Below the pieces are notes generated by a model. That model saw only the letters and a program-made list of their open reading frames with translations. It had not been told where the DNA came from and ran no database searches. Source: Agapetus fuscipes (lineage: Eukaryota; Arthropoda; Insecta; Trichoptera; Glossosomatidae). From it: a stretch of 64,000 nucleotides of DNA. Location: NCBI GenBank assembly GCA_951799405.1, contig OX637332.1, positions 7,135,001 to 7,199,000 on the forward strand. Reading direction: 5' to 3'. Shown piece by piece: positions 1-9,681 of the stretch (positions are counted from its first letter, which is position 1; the number at the start of each line of letters is the position of its first letter). Position numbers and translations under genes: made by a program.

Positions 1-321
1 AGGTTTGAAAAAAATGTTTTTGGGACATCCATAATATATAATAAATTATATTGTTTTAGATTGTTATTATATGAACGATGTCTGCCTGGTGAATTTCTTT
101 ATTAGTGATATTTCAATGGTATCTGAAGTTTTTATTTTTAATTTTTTGCTATTTTTTAATTTTTATTGTTTGTATATAGCTTACAGTTTAAGGTTTTTTA
201 GTATTTTTATAGTTTTCTTATTTTTGAGTTTATATAGAGTTATACTTTTATTTTCTTACTGTATTTTTGTTTATTTGTAAAAGACAAAAACTGTTTTTGA
301 TTTAATTATATACTTATTTTG
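1..321. other. A+T-rich stretch, no gene seen
   Basis: Strongly T-rich sequence. The only open frame (71-280, +) is low-complexity Phe/Leu/Ile/Tyr from T runs and is not credible. It is probably the 3' untranslated part of the non-LTR element whose tail follows at 338. Confidence 0.4.
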
Positions 322-363
322 TTAAAGGCTTACGCCGTAAATAAATAAATAAATAAATAAAAT
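322..363 (+). repeat. (AAAT)n tail, probable non-LTR retrotransposon 3' end
   Basis: The motif GGCTTACGCCGTAAAT is followed by about six AAAT units (338-363). A short A-rich microsatellite after T-rich 3' untranslated sequence is typical of a non-LTR element 3' terminus. The family cannot be named without coding sequence. Confidence 0.45.
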
Positions 364-1193
364 CAAAAATTTTCGAGCAATTGCTGGACGACATGGACAG
401 AAGAAGGAACACATAATTCTGAAAAATGTAAAACACTGACGTAGTTGTTCGGTGGAGAAGGAAGAGAAGCCGCTTCTGGTAAGACCACGTGTGAAGAATA
501 GACGCAGACCGGACAGTATGCGTTGCTGAATATGAACTGCCAATTGGTCAGTGTAGGAAACACCAGGCAGACAGTTTAAGAGGTCGTAGAGGTCACAGGA
601 GAGGACATTGGACACAACAGATCACCTAACATGAAAAGACGATACACAAGGTTCTTTTGGTTAGCAACATTATAATAATTATAAGTACGACTACATTTTC
701 TTAGCACCTTTTCGAGACTTAGAAGCCACTCGAAAAGCCCTTTGTAAGGTACGTGGTGTAGAGATGTGATTCTCAAGTTTTTCCCTGAAAAGTGCCTCTG
801 TCAGCAGTTTTATGAAATCCATCAAGCGGTTACTAAGAGCTACGTATGAATCACACGAGATATTTTTTAAGCTTTGCTAGAGATTTGGCTACCTTTTTGG
901 CGATGATTTGAATTATTCAACTTTTGTTAACGATTACAAAAAGGGAGACTGGTTAACAAATAATTTAATTACGATCGTTTCACCACTTTACCAATTTAAT
1001 TAATCCATTTACATCCCATTTCTTCTGTTTTTCCTTAGCTTCTACATTTTTCTTGTATGTACCTATTATTTTATTCTTAGAGAATGAGACAAAAGAAACA
1101 ATATATGCGTTTTCAATTGCTGATCCGGGTCTATCTGTTTCTCAATCCACCCTTGTTTGGGCTCGCCTACATATTGGGGCGCCTGTGTGTGTG
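364..1193. other. Unassigned sequence
   Basis: Moderate-complexity sequence, slightly more GC-rich at 400-640. Open frames on the minus strand (322-615 and 576-776) show no recognised domain. The plus strand at 640-860 is broken by stops. It could be an old transposon or decayed exon; I could not assign it. Confidence 0.3.
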
Positions 1194-1721
1194 TAGGGGA
1201 GACCGGGGTTGGAAGTCACATATTTTTTCTTTTGCATTTTTAGTACCTATTTTCATAATTTATTAATGACATCTATATATCAATGGATAGTCCTATTATT
1301 CTTATTTCAATATAAACGAAGAAATAGTATCTAATAGTATCTTTCGAGGAAATATAACTGTGTTTGTGAAAAATGAGAAGTGTGACTTTTAGCCCCGTGT
1401 CGGGGATGGTTGTCACACCGTCTGGGGTAAGAAGTCACATATCGATTTAAGGGCAGAATATGAGAAGAAACACTTTTTTTAAATCAAATGAGTATTTTTA
1501 TCAATGAATAATGTTATACATAACAAATTATACCCAAGAAATGAATGTTTTATTTACTTATAATAAGAAAGACATTTAAAAAATCGCTACAACGAATAAC
1601 TTGTACTTATGGCACAAACTTAGAGTTCTGGTAATGAAAATAACTTAATCTGGAGATTACACACGTGATGTCTAAATAATTAATAATAAAGAGTTAAAAC
1701 AGTGTTTGAATAACTAAAGAT

Positions 1722-1765
1722 AAAATGAATTTTCACAGTTTTAATGCACCAACCATCCAAAAGTA
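1722..1765 (+). repeat. Penelope-like 3' terminus fragment
   Basis: ATGAATTTTCACAGTTTTAA followed by a CACCAAC-like stretch resembles the terminal sequence of the PLE copy at 38049-38086. It lies inside the pogo-like element, so it would be a nested fragment. Short and diverged. Confidence 0.3.
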
Positions 1766-1799
1766 TTATTTATCTAGAGAAATTATATTTATTTATTCT

Positions 1800-2364
1800 A
1801 AAAAAAATAGTCTGAATATTCCGAATCACAATTTTGGCAAATGTAATATGCTGTCCCAGGTGTGCATGCTTTGTGAGCTCACGACTTGCAATCCTGGCAC
1901 TGAACCCAGACTGCCCTAGACTTGCTAGCAGAGTAGGGAGACAAACAGACCTAGCAAAACTCTTCATCGTCATCGTCATTATCAATTGTTTTCTTCTTAA
2001 CTTTCTTTCCTTTAGAAACCTTTATATTTTCCTCTTTTTCACTGAATACTCGTTTCGATTCTTTCTTCTTTTTTGCTTCTTGTTCCTTTTTTCATCTTCT
2101 AGTTCTTTTTTTTGTTCATCGGTATAAATCTGTCGATTCCTTTGATAGCCTATTTTTGTAGATGGTGTTAATGCGACCGTGTTGCTTATCTCTTCTGGTG
2201 TGAATTTATTACAATACCTTGTCATAATGCGATAATTTTTTTCAAAATCCTTGGCGACAGACCTGATAAGACTTGCCATGGCTTTTCACTTCTCTTGCAG
2301 TAGGCAACATCAATGCTGGTGAAACAAGCCCTCGATTTGACTTTTTTTTGTGATTTCTGGGCAT
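1800..2364 (-). pseudogene. pogo-like transposase remnant (HTH plus C-terminal zinc finger)
   Basis: Minus-strand reading from an ATG at 2364 gives MPRNHKKKS, then a psq-type helix-turn-helix split by a frameshift near 2270 (EVKSHGKS then RSVAKDFEKNYR). Next comes a linker with GYQRNRQIYTDEQ. A later frame (about 1915-1815) has WVQCQDCK, HKACTPG and YICQNCDSE, a Cys/His pattern like the C-terminal finger of Tigger/pogo transposases. The central DDE catalytic region is missing. The family protein is several hundred residues; only about 190 codons remain, with stops and frame changes, so it cannot be active. HTH assignment is good, finger assignment fair. Confidence 0.65.
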
Positions 2365-3077
2365 TTTTATGATGAACTCTAAAAAAAAAAAAGCTTTAAA
2401 AGTAACGCAATCCCAAAAAGCAAAAAAAAACCGGCAACATACAAGCACGGTGTTGGTTGTCACATGAGACTACCAGCCCCCGTCAACCTGAGACAACCTG
2501 CCCCAAATCACTTTGTCAAAAATAACGTCTCAAAATAAGTTGAAAACAATATTTATTTAAAAAAGTAATATTAGGATACCATGAAACACATATTGAACAT
2601 CATAAATACACCAAAAGATATATTATTAGGCAATAATTAAGTATACTTACAAGACTCCCACAATTGCACAAAAAAAATACTTTCACTGTATGAAAAAAAC
2701 AAACGCACATATCTCCGTTATGATATCTCAGGGCAGACTGAGATGAAGTAGAGAGGTGGGGGTTACCCTCACGATGCTTTGACGCCGACCAATGGGTTCA
2801 TTCTTTCGTTTAGTTTTCTGTAATGGTCACTGTGACAACCAACCCGTGAGACAACCATACCCGGTCTCCCCTACACACCGGACGGAGTGATAAGTCTGCC
2901 AGAGCATTTCTAGTGACTTGAGACGGCTCCGTAAATTAATTCAGAGCCACAAATCAAAACTTGCAGGTGAGATTTCAACGAACGTGCGCGCCTCGCTCGG
3001 ATTAAACTATTCGGATAATTATATTTCGGCTCTATGGGAAGACATGCCCTTATCGATCCGCTTCCACACATCCTCCT

Positions 3078-3325
3078 ATCTATAATCTATAATCTAAGTT
3101 GCAAGGATATATTCATTCAAAGCTCTCAGATGTATGCCCACAAACAAACACGTGTAGTTCGCGCTTACAAATGCTGATTGTGTACTTACAAATAAAATCC
3201 AAACCTCAAATAAACATAAGCCCTGCAACTCTTGCCGACATTCCCTGAAACAGGGGTGACATTGGCAAAGTGAACCATTTTTTACAGTATGGGTGGTCAA
3301 CCTCATACCAACCTATAACTCAAGG
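3078..3325 (-). repeat. R element, near full length
   Basis: Starts with the (ATAATCT)n complement of the tail and ends at ACCAACCTATAACTCAAGGA. It contains the CCCTG/CAGGG hairpin and all R landmarks. It carries the incidental 70-residue open frame seen in the youngest-looking copies. Confidence 0.85.
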
Positions 3326-3344
3326 AAATATAATCTATATAATA

Positions 3345-3445
3345 GTCTTTAAAGTTGCAAAGATAAATCACATTTAAGATTCATATTAAATGCATTCCCC
3401 TAAGCTGACACGTATAAGTTCGCGCTTAGACAAGTATTGAAAAGT
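3345..3445 (-). repeat. R element, truncated
   Basis: Matches the tail-proximal part of R (GTTGCAAAGATA, ATTAAATGCATTCCC, TAAGTTCGCGCTTA), then loses similarity near 3445. Confidence 0.6.
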
Positions 3446-3604
3446 ATTGCATTTGATACGGAAACTCCATTCAATATTGAAATTTAAAAGATAATAAAAG
3501 TAAATAAAATTAAAAAATTCTTTCTTGTAATTCACATGAGTTTTATTCGCATCAATTTTGAGAGAAGCATTACATCTCATCTTCAGAGGTAAATAAAGAT
3601 CAAA

Positions 3605-3826
3605 TAACTATCAGACAAAAATCAAAATTAAGTGTGAGTTCTCCTATGAAGTCAAAAATTTAGTTGCATGTACGTAAATCAGCTGATGTACATCATTTTT
3701 CCTGTTAAAATTCCTACATATTATAACCCACTTCTGAGAAATATTTATCCGAGGTCCTTACCAGAATTAAGCAATCAAAGTTGATGTGGAAATCAAATAT
3801 TGATTGAAAGTTGATACAACAGGCCC
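3605..3826. mobile_element. MITE, same family as 46691-46934, one end lost
   Basis: Aligns along its length with the reverse complement of 46691-46934 (shared ATCAAAATTAAGTGTGA, CAGCTGATGT, GAGGTCCTTACCAGAA). It ends in TACAACAGGCCCC, the family's inverted terminus. The left terminus is missing. Non-coding. Confidence 0.65.
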
Positions 3827-3892
3827 CAAAGATACAAAATTATAATAATAAACTTTCACAAAGTTACTGCTGAAAATCTAGAGTATATAATA

Positions 3893-4095
3893 AGTCGGTG
3901 TTATGGCCGCGGGGATCAAGTCGGATTATTTAGAACCGGATAACGATGGTTCGAATCTCGCGACGATAACTTCGACCCCGATTCAACAACCACTGTTGCA
4001 TGCACCCAAGCTTCTGCTTTCGCATGAAGACAGCTGGCCAGGCAAAATAGGTTGGTGGATTGCATTTTTTTCCTTAAATCTATTTAAAATAAAAA
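3893..4095 (+). repeat. SINE-L (tRNA-Leu-like head)
   Basis: GTCGGTGTTATGGCCGCGGGGATCAAG resembles a leucine tRNA 5' half with A box. GGTTCGAATCTCG is the B box. The body shares CGCATGAAGACA, CTGGCCAGGC and GGTGGATTGCATT with 39888-40085, and inverted with 55165-55420 and 58335-58605. The tail is A/T-rich. tRNA-derived SINE, pol III promoter inferred from the boxes. Confidence 0.7.
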
Positions 4096-4305
4096 ACCTC
4101 ATCCATATCAGAATTAACTAATCAAAGTTGATGTGTCAATAAAATATTGATTGATAGTTGATTGATTAAAATATAAAATTACGTATCAAAAATTGAATTT
4201 ACCGAAGGGGGGTGGGAAAAAGTTATTTTTATTTTTATTTGTTAGAATGAACTTTCACAAAGTTACTGCTGAAAATCTAGAGTAGGTATATAATAATACC
4301 ACTAT
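4096..4305. repeat. Second copy of the 3745-3890 segment
   Basis: Repeats sequence to the left of the SINE: AACTAATCAAAGTTGATGTG and then ACTTTCACAAAGTTACTGCT occur in the same order at about 3760-3880 and 4110-4290. This suggests a tandem duplication now separated by the SINE-L insertion. A run of Gs and Ts (4205-4240) is private to this copy. Confidence 0.5.
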
Positions 4306-4656
4306 TTCAATTAAACTCCCAAATTGATATTTTTCTTCATCTCTTTGCATTGCGCTCACGAAAGAAGGCAAATAATAAAAAAGCACTACCCCCATCGTTT
4401 CGCATTATATTCTTTTGAGAGTGTTGGCTGCGCTGTCTTGTTTAAATAACCCGCAGCGAGGCGATAAAAAGTTTTTTTACAAGAAAACTATGAACTATCT
4501 GGCTCCTTCCTAGTTGTCTGAAAAACGCAACAAACGAGCAACTTTTCTAGTTGCACACCGCAGCCCGTGTAGTCTACTAGACTAGAACGAACCAGCTATA
4601 TAATGTCATACTACGTACAAGGCATTCTATATTATATTGTAACGAACTATAAATTG
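4306..4656. other. Unassigned single-copy-looking sequence
   Basis: No repeat family or open frame recognised. Mixed composition with no internal repeats visible. Confidence 0.35.
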
Positions 4657-4712
4657 GTATGCGGCTGACCACCCATGCTGTAAAAATGGTTCACTTTGCC
4701 AATGTCTTTTTT
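4657..4712 (+). repeat. R element, 5' fragment
   Basis: GGTATGCGGCTGACCACCCA through TTCACTTTGCCAATGTC matches the R start, then breaks off into T-rich sequence. Confidence 0.65.
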
Positions 4713-4772
4713 TCTTCTTTCCTCTTATTTTTATTTTTATTTCTGTTATTAATTTGATTTACTTTTTACTTC

Positions 4773-5032
4773 ATCTATAATCTAATCTATAATCTAAGTT
4801 GCAAGGATATATTCATTTAAAGCTCTCAGATGTATGCTCACAAACCAACAAGTGTAGTTCGCGCTTACAAATGCTGAATGTGTACTTACAAATAAAATCC
4901 AAACCGCAAATGAACATAAGCCCCACAACTTTTACCGACCTTTCCTGAAACAGGGGTGACATTGGCAAAGTGAACCATTTTTTACAGTATGGGTGGTCAG
5001 CCTCATACCAACCTATAAGTCAAGGAATATGA
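4773..5032 (-). repeat. R element (3' end of LINE-1)
   Basis: Full R copy with tail complement at 4773-4800, hairpin CCTGAAACAGGGG at about 4945, and start at 5032. Confidence 0.85.
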
Positions 5033-5142
5033 ATAATAAATTACATTTAAATATAAAAAAGAACAAAACCTTACAAAGAAATCTATACAAAAAAAGTCAA
5101 AAATTTCCTATGCAAAAAATGAAGCAAATGAATACACCAACA

Positions 5143-5478
5143 TTAGAAATCAACATTGCAGATTGGTCGCCACTTCTTCCTGTCCTTGCATACTTCTTTC
5201 ATTTCATCCAGAGTCATAACCTTTTTCATACAAGTCCTCCTTTTATTTTGACTCTGGATATCCCATTCATTCGCTATTTCAGAGATTTGAACCTTCCATA
5301 CTTTTCTCGGTCTTCCTCTACCACGACATCCATCTATTCTAGCAACATATACTTTCTTCGTCAATCTTTCATCACTCATTCTCTCCAAATGCCCGAACCA
5401 TCTTAACATACTTCTTTTAATCTTCACTTTCACACTTTCCCTTACACCACATTCTTCTCTTACAAAATCATTCCTCAC
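5143..5478 (-). pseudogene. Non-LTR reverse transcriptase, C-terminal fragment
   Basis: About 112 codons open, truncated at the N-terminal side. Motifs in order: MLRWFGHLERM near residues 28-38, LTKKVY, then a basic GRGRPRKVW segment, and CKDRKKWRPIC near the end. This RWFGHLERM...RGRGRPRK pattern is the C-terminal tail of RTE/Jockey-type endonuclease-reverse transcriptases, downstream of the catalytic domain. No catalytic residues are present. The stop is followed by the LINE-1 3' UTR and R. Confidence 0.8.
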
Positions 5479-5636
5479 CCTCTATCGGTTTCTTTTATTT
5501 TTTATTTTTTGTCAGCTATTTTAATTTTTTTACATATCTGTGGGAATTCTTTAGGATTAAGGCACTCTACTGTTTGTTACTCTACTTTGTTATTGTGTCT
5601 GTATCTGTTTTTTCTCTTTAAAATAAATAAATAAAT
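5479..5636. other. T-rich sequence ending in (AAAT)n
   Basis: T-rich stretch ending at about 5618-5636 with AAATAAATAAATAAATG, resembling another non-LTR 3' tail on the plus strand immediately before the next R copy. Confidence 0.35.
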
Positions 5637-5826
5637 GTCATCCCTCTTTCAGGAAAGGACGGGAAGAGTGGCAGGGTGTACATATGTCCATTTGAGATTT
5701 GGTTTTTATGTTGTAGGTTCACATGAGGCATGTGCAAGCGCGAACTTGTACGTGTCTGGTTGTGAGAATGCATGTAATGTGAATCTCCAATGTTAAATAT
5801 CTTTGCAACTTAGATTAGATTAGATA
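5637..5826 (+). repeat. R element, 5' truncated
   Basis: Begins within the hairpin region (CCCTCTTTCAGGAAAGG) and runs to the tail CTTAGATTAGATTAGAT. The closest relative by eye is 61362-61545, which shares TTGTAGG-TCACAT and the TCTGGTTGTGAGA variant. Confidence 0.75.
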
Positions 5827-6185
5827 AGAGCTATGCATTCAAAGTACCTACGTGCGCTTGTACAGGTACAATAGTCCAATAGTAAGGGTAGAACTGTCCA
5901 GTATGATTCATGATGGTAGTGGTAAGGTACATAGAACGGCGGTCTAATTTGAATGAATGATCTGGAATATGCAAGAAAAATCTCTTTTGAACCTATATAA
6001 AGAGACTGTAACGGTTTGGAGAGGAGATAAGTTGCTCCAAGTATTTTGCCGTGAAGACCAATAAGCATAGACTATTAACTGTTTTAAATTGTGAACCAAA
6101 ACGTGTAAAATAAATTCTGTTAAAATGAATAATTACAGTATCATTAATTGAGGAGGCATTCACTTTGTAACCTTTCATTTAAAAA
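5827..6185. other. Unassigned sequence
   Basis: No repeat family or credible open frame recognised. Confidence 0.3.
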
Positions 6186-6189
6186 AAGT

Positions 6190-6410
6190 AGAAAATAAAA
6201 ATAAAAAACAAAAAACAACTTGTATTAGGTTACGGGGCGAGTAAAATTCAATAATGTACGACCGGTTTCGGAAACAATGTTTCCTTAGTCAGGTACAAAA
6301 TATTACTAATTAATATTTTGTGCCTGACAATGGAAACATTGTTTCCGAAACCGGTAACCTAATACAAGCCTATGGAAACCTAATACAAGTTGTTTTTTTT
6401 ATTTTTAATA
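6190..6410. mobile_element. Penelope-like palindromic element with hammerhead-like core
   Basis: Large inverted repeat. The left arm holds CAACTTGTATTAGGTTAC and CCGGTTTCGGAAACAATG; the right arm holds the complements. The centre is ATATTTTG-flanked. The right arm reads CTGACAA-T-GGAAAC-att-GTTTCC-GAAACC, matching the CTGANGA-N-stem-GAAA pattern of the window's other PLE-like ends with one core change (G to A). No coding sequence. Family call is inference from shared architecture. Confidence 0.55.
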
Positions 6411-6554
6411 TATATATAATTTAATATATATTTAATATATTTTAATATATATTTTTAATATTTTTTAAATAATTGCAGTTGAATTAAACGAGAACCCCAG
6501 TAAAACCAATACAATATAAATCTATGTTTCAAAGACACATGAAAATTTAAAACT

Positions 6555-6697
6555 CATTATATTAAATGCATGCCCACAAACAGACACATGTAAGTGATCG
6601 CTTACAAATGCTGCACGTGTACTTACAAATTCAAATCCAAACCTCAAATGGACATAAACCCTTCAATTTTTTCCGACCTTCCTGAAACAGGGGTGAT
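6555..6697 (-). repeat. R element, 3' truncated copy
   Basis: Runs from ATTAAATGCATGCCCAC to AACAGGGGTGA, then joins directly to a SINE-S copy. Confidence 0.7.
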
Positions 6698-6830
6698 TAG
6701 AAATGAGCTACGAAATGGGGGAGCTCTTTCTGAAACCCTCGGTGAGATTCGAACCCGAGCTCTTAGCATGAAATGCAAGCACTCTACCAACTGAACTTTC
6801 GTCCAGACTATGAAACATATAGCTTAGCTG
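6698..6830 (-). repeat. SINE-S (tRNA-like head), fragment
   Basis: On the minus strand: CAGTTGGTAGAGTGCTTGCA (A-box side) and GGGTTCGAATCTCAC (B box), then a body with GAAATGAG. Same family as 53061-53280 and 56183-56340. The cloverleaf is imperfect, so it is a SINE and not a tRNA gene. Confidence 0.65.
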
Positions 6831-7352
6831 GTTAATGTAGAGTGTCAATTCTTTCGTAGAGGATTGTGATATAAAGATTTGAAGTATTCGCCCCAGGCAC
6901 AAAAATCACGAATATTTTAGTGGAAAATCTTATAAATTTAAATATTAGAAATTAAAGCTTACATAAATCAGCAATAGTTATAGCTATTTTTTTGTTGATG
7001 AATGAGTTTTTGTTGAATGAGTAACATTGGTTTATTCTATCTAACTCAGCGGGTTGTTTCCATTTGTACTTTTTCCGCGTATCTTGCTATTTTTATATTA
7101 TATGAAAGCTTCAGGACATAGGTACTACCTTCCAAGGCTCTGTGTCCCTAGAAAGTGAAATATATCAGCTTGTGAAAGAAAGAGTGCTGCCATTTTAGTC
7201 AATCATTTCAGAGTATATAAAAATATGGAATTAAAATTCTGCATTTTCAAATGAAAAAATATAAAAATCTTGCACGGAATAATTGAATAAACGTGAAGTA
7301 TGGATGAATTGATATATTTTTTTGAAGCGTCTGTTTATTATATATACCACCT
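6831..7352. other. Unassigned A+T-rich sequence
   Basis: No repeat family or open frame of note. Confidence 0.3.
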
Positions 7353-7835
7353 TTAATGTAAAAAAAATGTTCACTTTGCCAATGTTACTCCTATTTCAAT
7401 GATGGTCGGCGAGAGTTGCAGAGCTTATGTTCATTTCGAGGGTATACAACCAAAACGCACTAAGTCATTATTAAATAAACAAAAACTGAATTATTTACAA
7501 CCAGAATGCATAATGCTTTTTGGCTGAAATAATAAATTTAAATATGACTTAGATTTTTTATTATGTCCTTTATTTTTTTGATAGCACTTAGTGTCTTTTG
7601 GCAGTAGAAAATCAGAAAAAATAAGTACAATTGGGTAAATAAGTCAAAATTGACAAATTTGACTTAGTGCGTTTTGGTTGTATACCCTCGATTTGAGATT
7701 TGGGTTTCTATATTGTAAGTTAAAATGCGGCATATGTAAGTGTGAACTTATAAGTATCTGCTTGTGGCCATGCATTTTATATGATTCTAAATATGGCTAA
7801 GATTACAGGCTATAATCTTAGATTATAGATTATAA
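7353..7835 (+). repeat. R element interrupted by a MITE
   Basis: R sequence at 7353-7439 (TTCACTTTGCCAATGTTAC through TTATGTTCATTTCGA) resumes at 7688 (TCGATTTGAGATTTGGGTTT) and ends in a tail-like ATTATAGATTATAA. The gap is exactly the 248-bp element 7440-7687. Confidence 0.8.
7440..7687. mobile_element. MITE with GGGTATACAACC termini, TCGA duplication
   Basis: Terminal inverted repeats of about 29 bp (GGGTATACAACCAAAACGCA / its complement) bound an A+T-rich non-coding 248-bp centre. TCGA flanks both sides (7436-7439, 7688-7691). The insertion splits an R element whose halves fit together. The superfamily is uncertain; a 4-bp duplication is compatible with a few groups. Confidence 0.8.
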
Positions 7836-8285
7836 TTTGCTTACTTTAGCTACGTAACTTAACGTCCTTTACTAAGAATTTGTTCCGTGGTCGACTCTGA
7901 ATAACACTTATAGAATACGTACATAGGTTTTAGTCGTATCAAGTGTATGGACCTCAATACTTGTACACATCTAGCGAAGTAGCTCAAAGGCTAGTGCACA
8001 CTTAGGACATTCTCGACGATCGCGAGTGTTGGGCGCTTTTACGACTCTGTCACCTTTTGCAGCGCCACATTTACACGTCACGAGGATTGCGACATGCCTT
8101 ATGGCATTACAACGCATGCCAGAATAGCACTACAGGCAAAAAATAGTAAAGAAACGTCCAAAGCTGTGATAACTTATAAATAACATAACATTGTTTATAA
8201 GTATATGATTTAAAAGGCGATGTAGGTAAATGAATCAAAAGAGGTATTAAAGTATTGAAGAAAATGGAGGCGGTGACAGGATAGA
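7836..8285. other. Unassigned sequence
   Basis: Includes a slightly GC-richer patch at 7985-8100 with no recognised gene. Confidence 0.3.
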
Positions 8286-8840
8286 TCAGCAAAGTGACAA
8301 AACAATACATGACATAACGTCGCATGGCTTGACATCATAAGACAAAACAAGACCGGTCCGTAGTCCAGGTGGTAACACTTCGGACTCGTAACTGGAAGGT
8401 CGTGGGTTCGAATCCCGGCGGATCACAAAAAATATACCATTTATATTTTCAAATTTGCTCTTCGCTGGGATGAAAAATTCATAAACCTTTCCCCAAGACT
8501 GGCCATCAAAAGGTCCATCCAGCCTTACAACAACTGGGTCTTGCTTGAGAATTGGCGCTTTTTACAGTGACGACCAAGCTCGCAGATGGCTCTTGAGGTG
8601 TGATATACACAAAAACAGCGCTCACCAAATAAATCAGCCTAATTTAATTTTAATTACAAGACAGAGAGTCACATGACATAACACAAGAATGACATTGCAT
8701 CACATGAAAAAACATAACCATGATAAAACAACACAGAAAATACATCACAATTACCAAACAATACAAGGACAAAATATCGCATGACAGAACCTCATATATC
8801 TAAAACAGAACATACCGTAAACGACACATGAACAAACATA
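8286..8840. repeat. Degenerate ACATGACATAACA-type minisatellite, split by a SINE
   Basis: 8286-8353 and 8656-8840 are built of variants of (G)ACATGACATAACA/GACAAAACAA with no fixed period. The two halves flank SINE-T 8354-8655 and clearly were continuous before its insertion. Confidence 0.55.
8354..8655 (+). repeat. SINE-T (tRNA-like head), full length with target duplication
   Basis: The head GGTCCGTAGTCCAGGTGGTA has an A-box-like region, and GGTTCGAATCCCGG is a B box. The body (TTTGCTCTTCGCTGGG, GGTCCATCCAGCCTTACA, AACAGCGCTCACC) is shared by six other copies. ACAAGAC flanks both ends (8347-8353, 8656-8662), giving a 302-bp unit. The best reference copy of this family here. Confidence 0.8.
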
Positions 8841-9440
8841 CAAATTAAACTTATTTTTTAGTGCAATGTACCTACGGACTCTTTTTGTTTTGATTTAAAT
8901 GAGAAATATTTATTTCACAAATTTTGATTCCTTTTCGAGTTAGCAGTAGAGCAGCGCGATCTTTGAAATAAGGGAATATGCAATAAAATTTCATCACAGT
9001 TTCATCAACATTACGTATCCATGGGGCGAAACGTCCGGAATCATTAGATACTATTATGAACGTGTGAGTTCATGGGGACATGAGCCTGAACACGTGGCTT
9101 TTTGTGTGTGTGTCTGCCTCTACTAGCATAATCTACTATAAGTTCATGTATACCTGTTACTAGCTTGCTGGTGTGCGTAACGTCTCTGGAATAGGGTCGA
9201 ACAATCATACTCGAATACGCAAGAATTGTCTCTGCCGTACATTTATATACAAGCAAAGATTCTGCTGGAGGACAGGTGACTTTCAACATTGTGCCGCCAA
9301 ATTCTTATAAGCTTGAGCGAGAAGAATGAAAGTACTGGGTAACCAATATTGTGCAAAATAAATCTTTTTTAACAAATAAATTGCAATTTTATTAAAAAGA
9401 ACACTAAGGAAAATCATAACAATACAGTAGTCTACGGCAA
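8841..9440. other. Unassigned sequence
   Basis: No family or credible open frame recognised. The 9044-9289 minus frame has no recognisable domain. Confidence 0.3.
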
Positions 9441-9445
9441 CAGTA

Positions 9446-9681
9446 CCCTTAGTACGAGTTGCAAGACTGGAGAAAAGTAAAGTTAACGGAAAATATTAAA
9501 GAATGATTTCTCTCAAAATCTGCCGTTTTTTATTCTTACACTTATGGTCTTAGCAAAAGAGTTACAGTGATGAAGCAAATCAAGTTCAAACAAACAAAAA
9601 CGGCAGATTTTGGGGGAAATCACTCTTTAATAATTGCCGTAAATTTTACATTACTCAAGTTTTGCAACTCGTACTAAGGGG
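9446..9681. mobile_element. Foldback MITE
   Basis: CCCTTAGTACGAGTTGCAA at the left and its complement at the right, with extended inverted similarity over roughly 90 bp per arm (CAAAATCTGCCG.../...CGGCAGATTTTG). The centre (TTACAC-TTATGGTCTTAGCAAAA) also occurs in the larger foldback 10666-11519, so the two are related. Non-coding. Confidence 0.7.

Larger units (their letters stand above)
1196..2871 (-). mobile_element. pogo/Tigger-like DNA transposon, internally deleted
   Basis: The ends are inverted: GGGGAGACCGGG at 1196 and its complement ending at 2871. Each is flanked by TA (1194-1195, 2872-2873), the duplicated target of Tc1/mariner/pogo elements. Subterminal copies of GTTGTCACA/GTGACAACC occur near both ends. 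Coding remnants on the minus strand match the N-terminal helix-turn-helix and C-terminal zinc finger of pogo-type transposases. At 1,676 bp it is too short for a full transposase plus ends. The TIR and TA are seen directly; the family call is from the domain pattern. Confidence 0.75.
4773..5478 (-). mobile_element. LINE-1: non-LTR retrotransposon 3' part ending in an R element
   Basis: On the minus strand the order is: reverse transcriptase C-terminal region (5478-5143), about 110 bp of 3' untranslated sequence (5142-5033), a complete R element (5032-4773) and the ATTATAGATTAGATT-type tail. There is no visible junction between UTR and R. The same UTR-plus-R sequence recurs without the coding part at 16120-16492 and 59480-59835, as expected of 5'-truncated copies. 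This copy defines R as a LINE 3' end. Confidence 0.7.

Noticed and set aside
3094..3306. 70-residue frame repeated in several R copies (also 16123, 45250, 57430, 59608)
   Set aside because: It spans almost the whole R repeat and is kept only in the closely similar copies. Other R copies shift frame by single-base indels in the TTTTTTACAG run, so there is no sign of coding constraint.
8354..8430. tRNA gene in SINE-T head
   Set aside because: Same reasoning: seven dispersed copies with a common body and flanking duplication mark a SINE.
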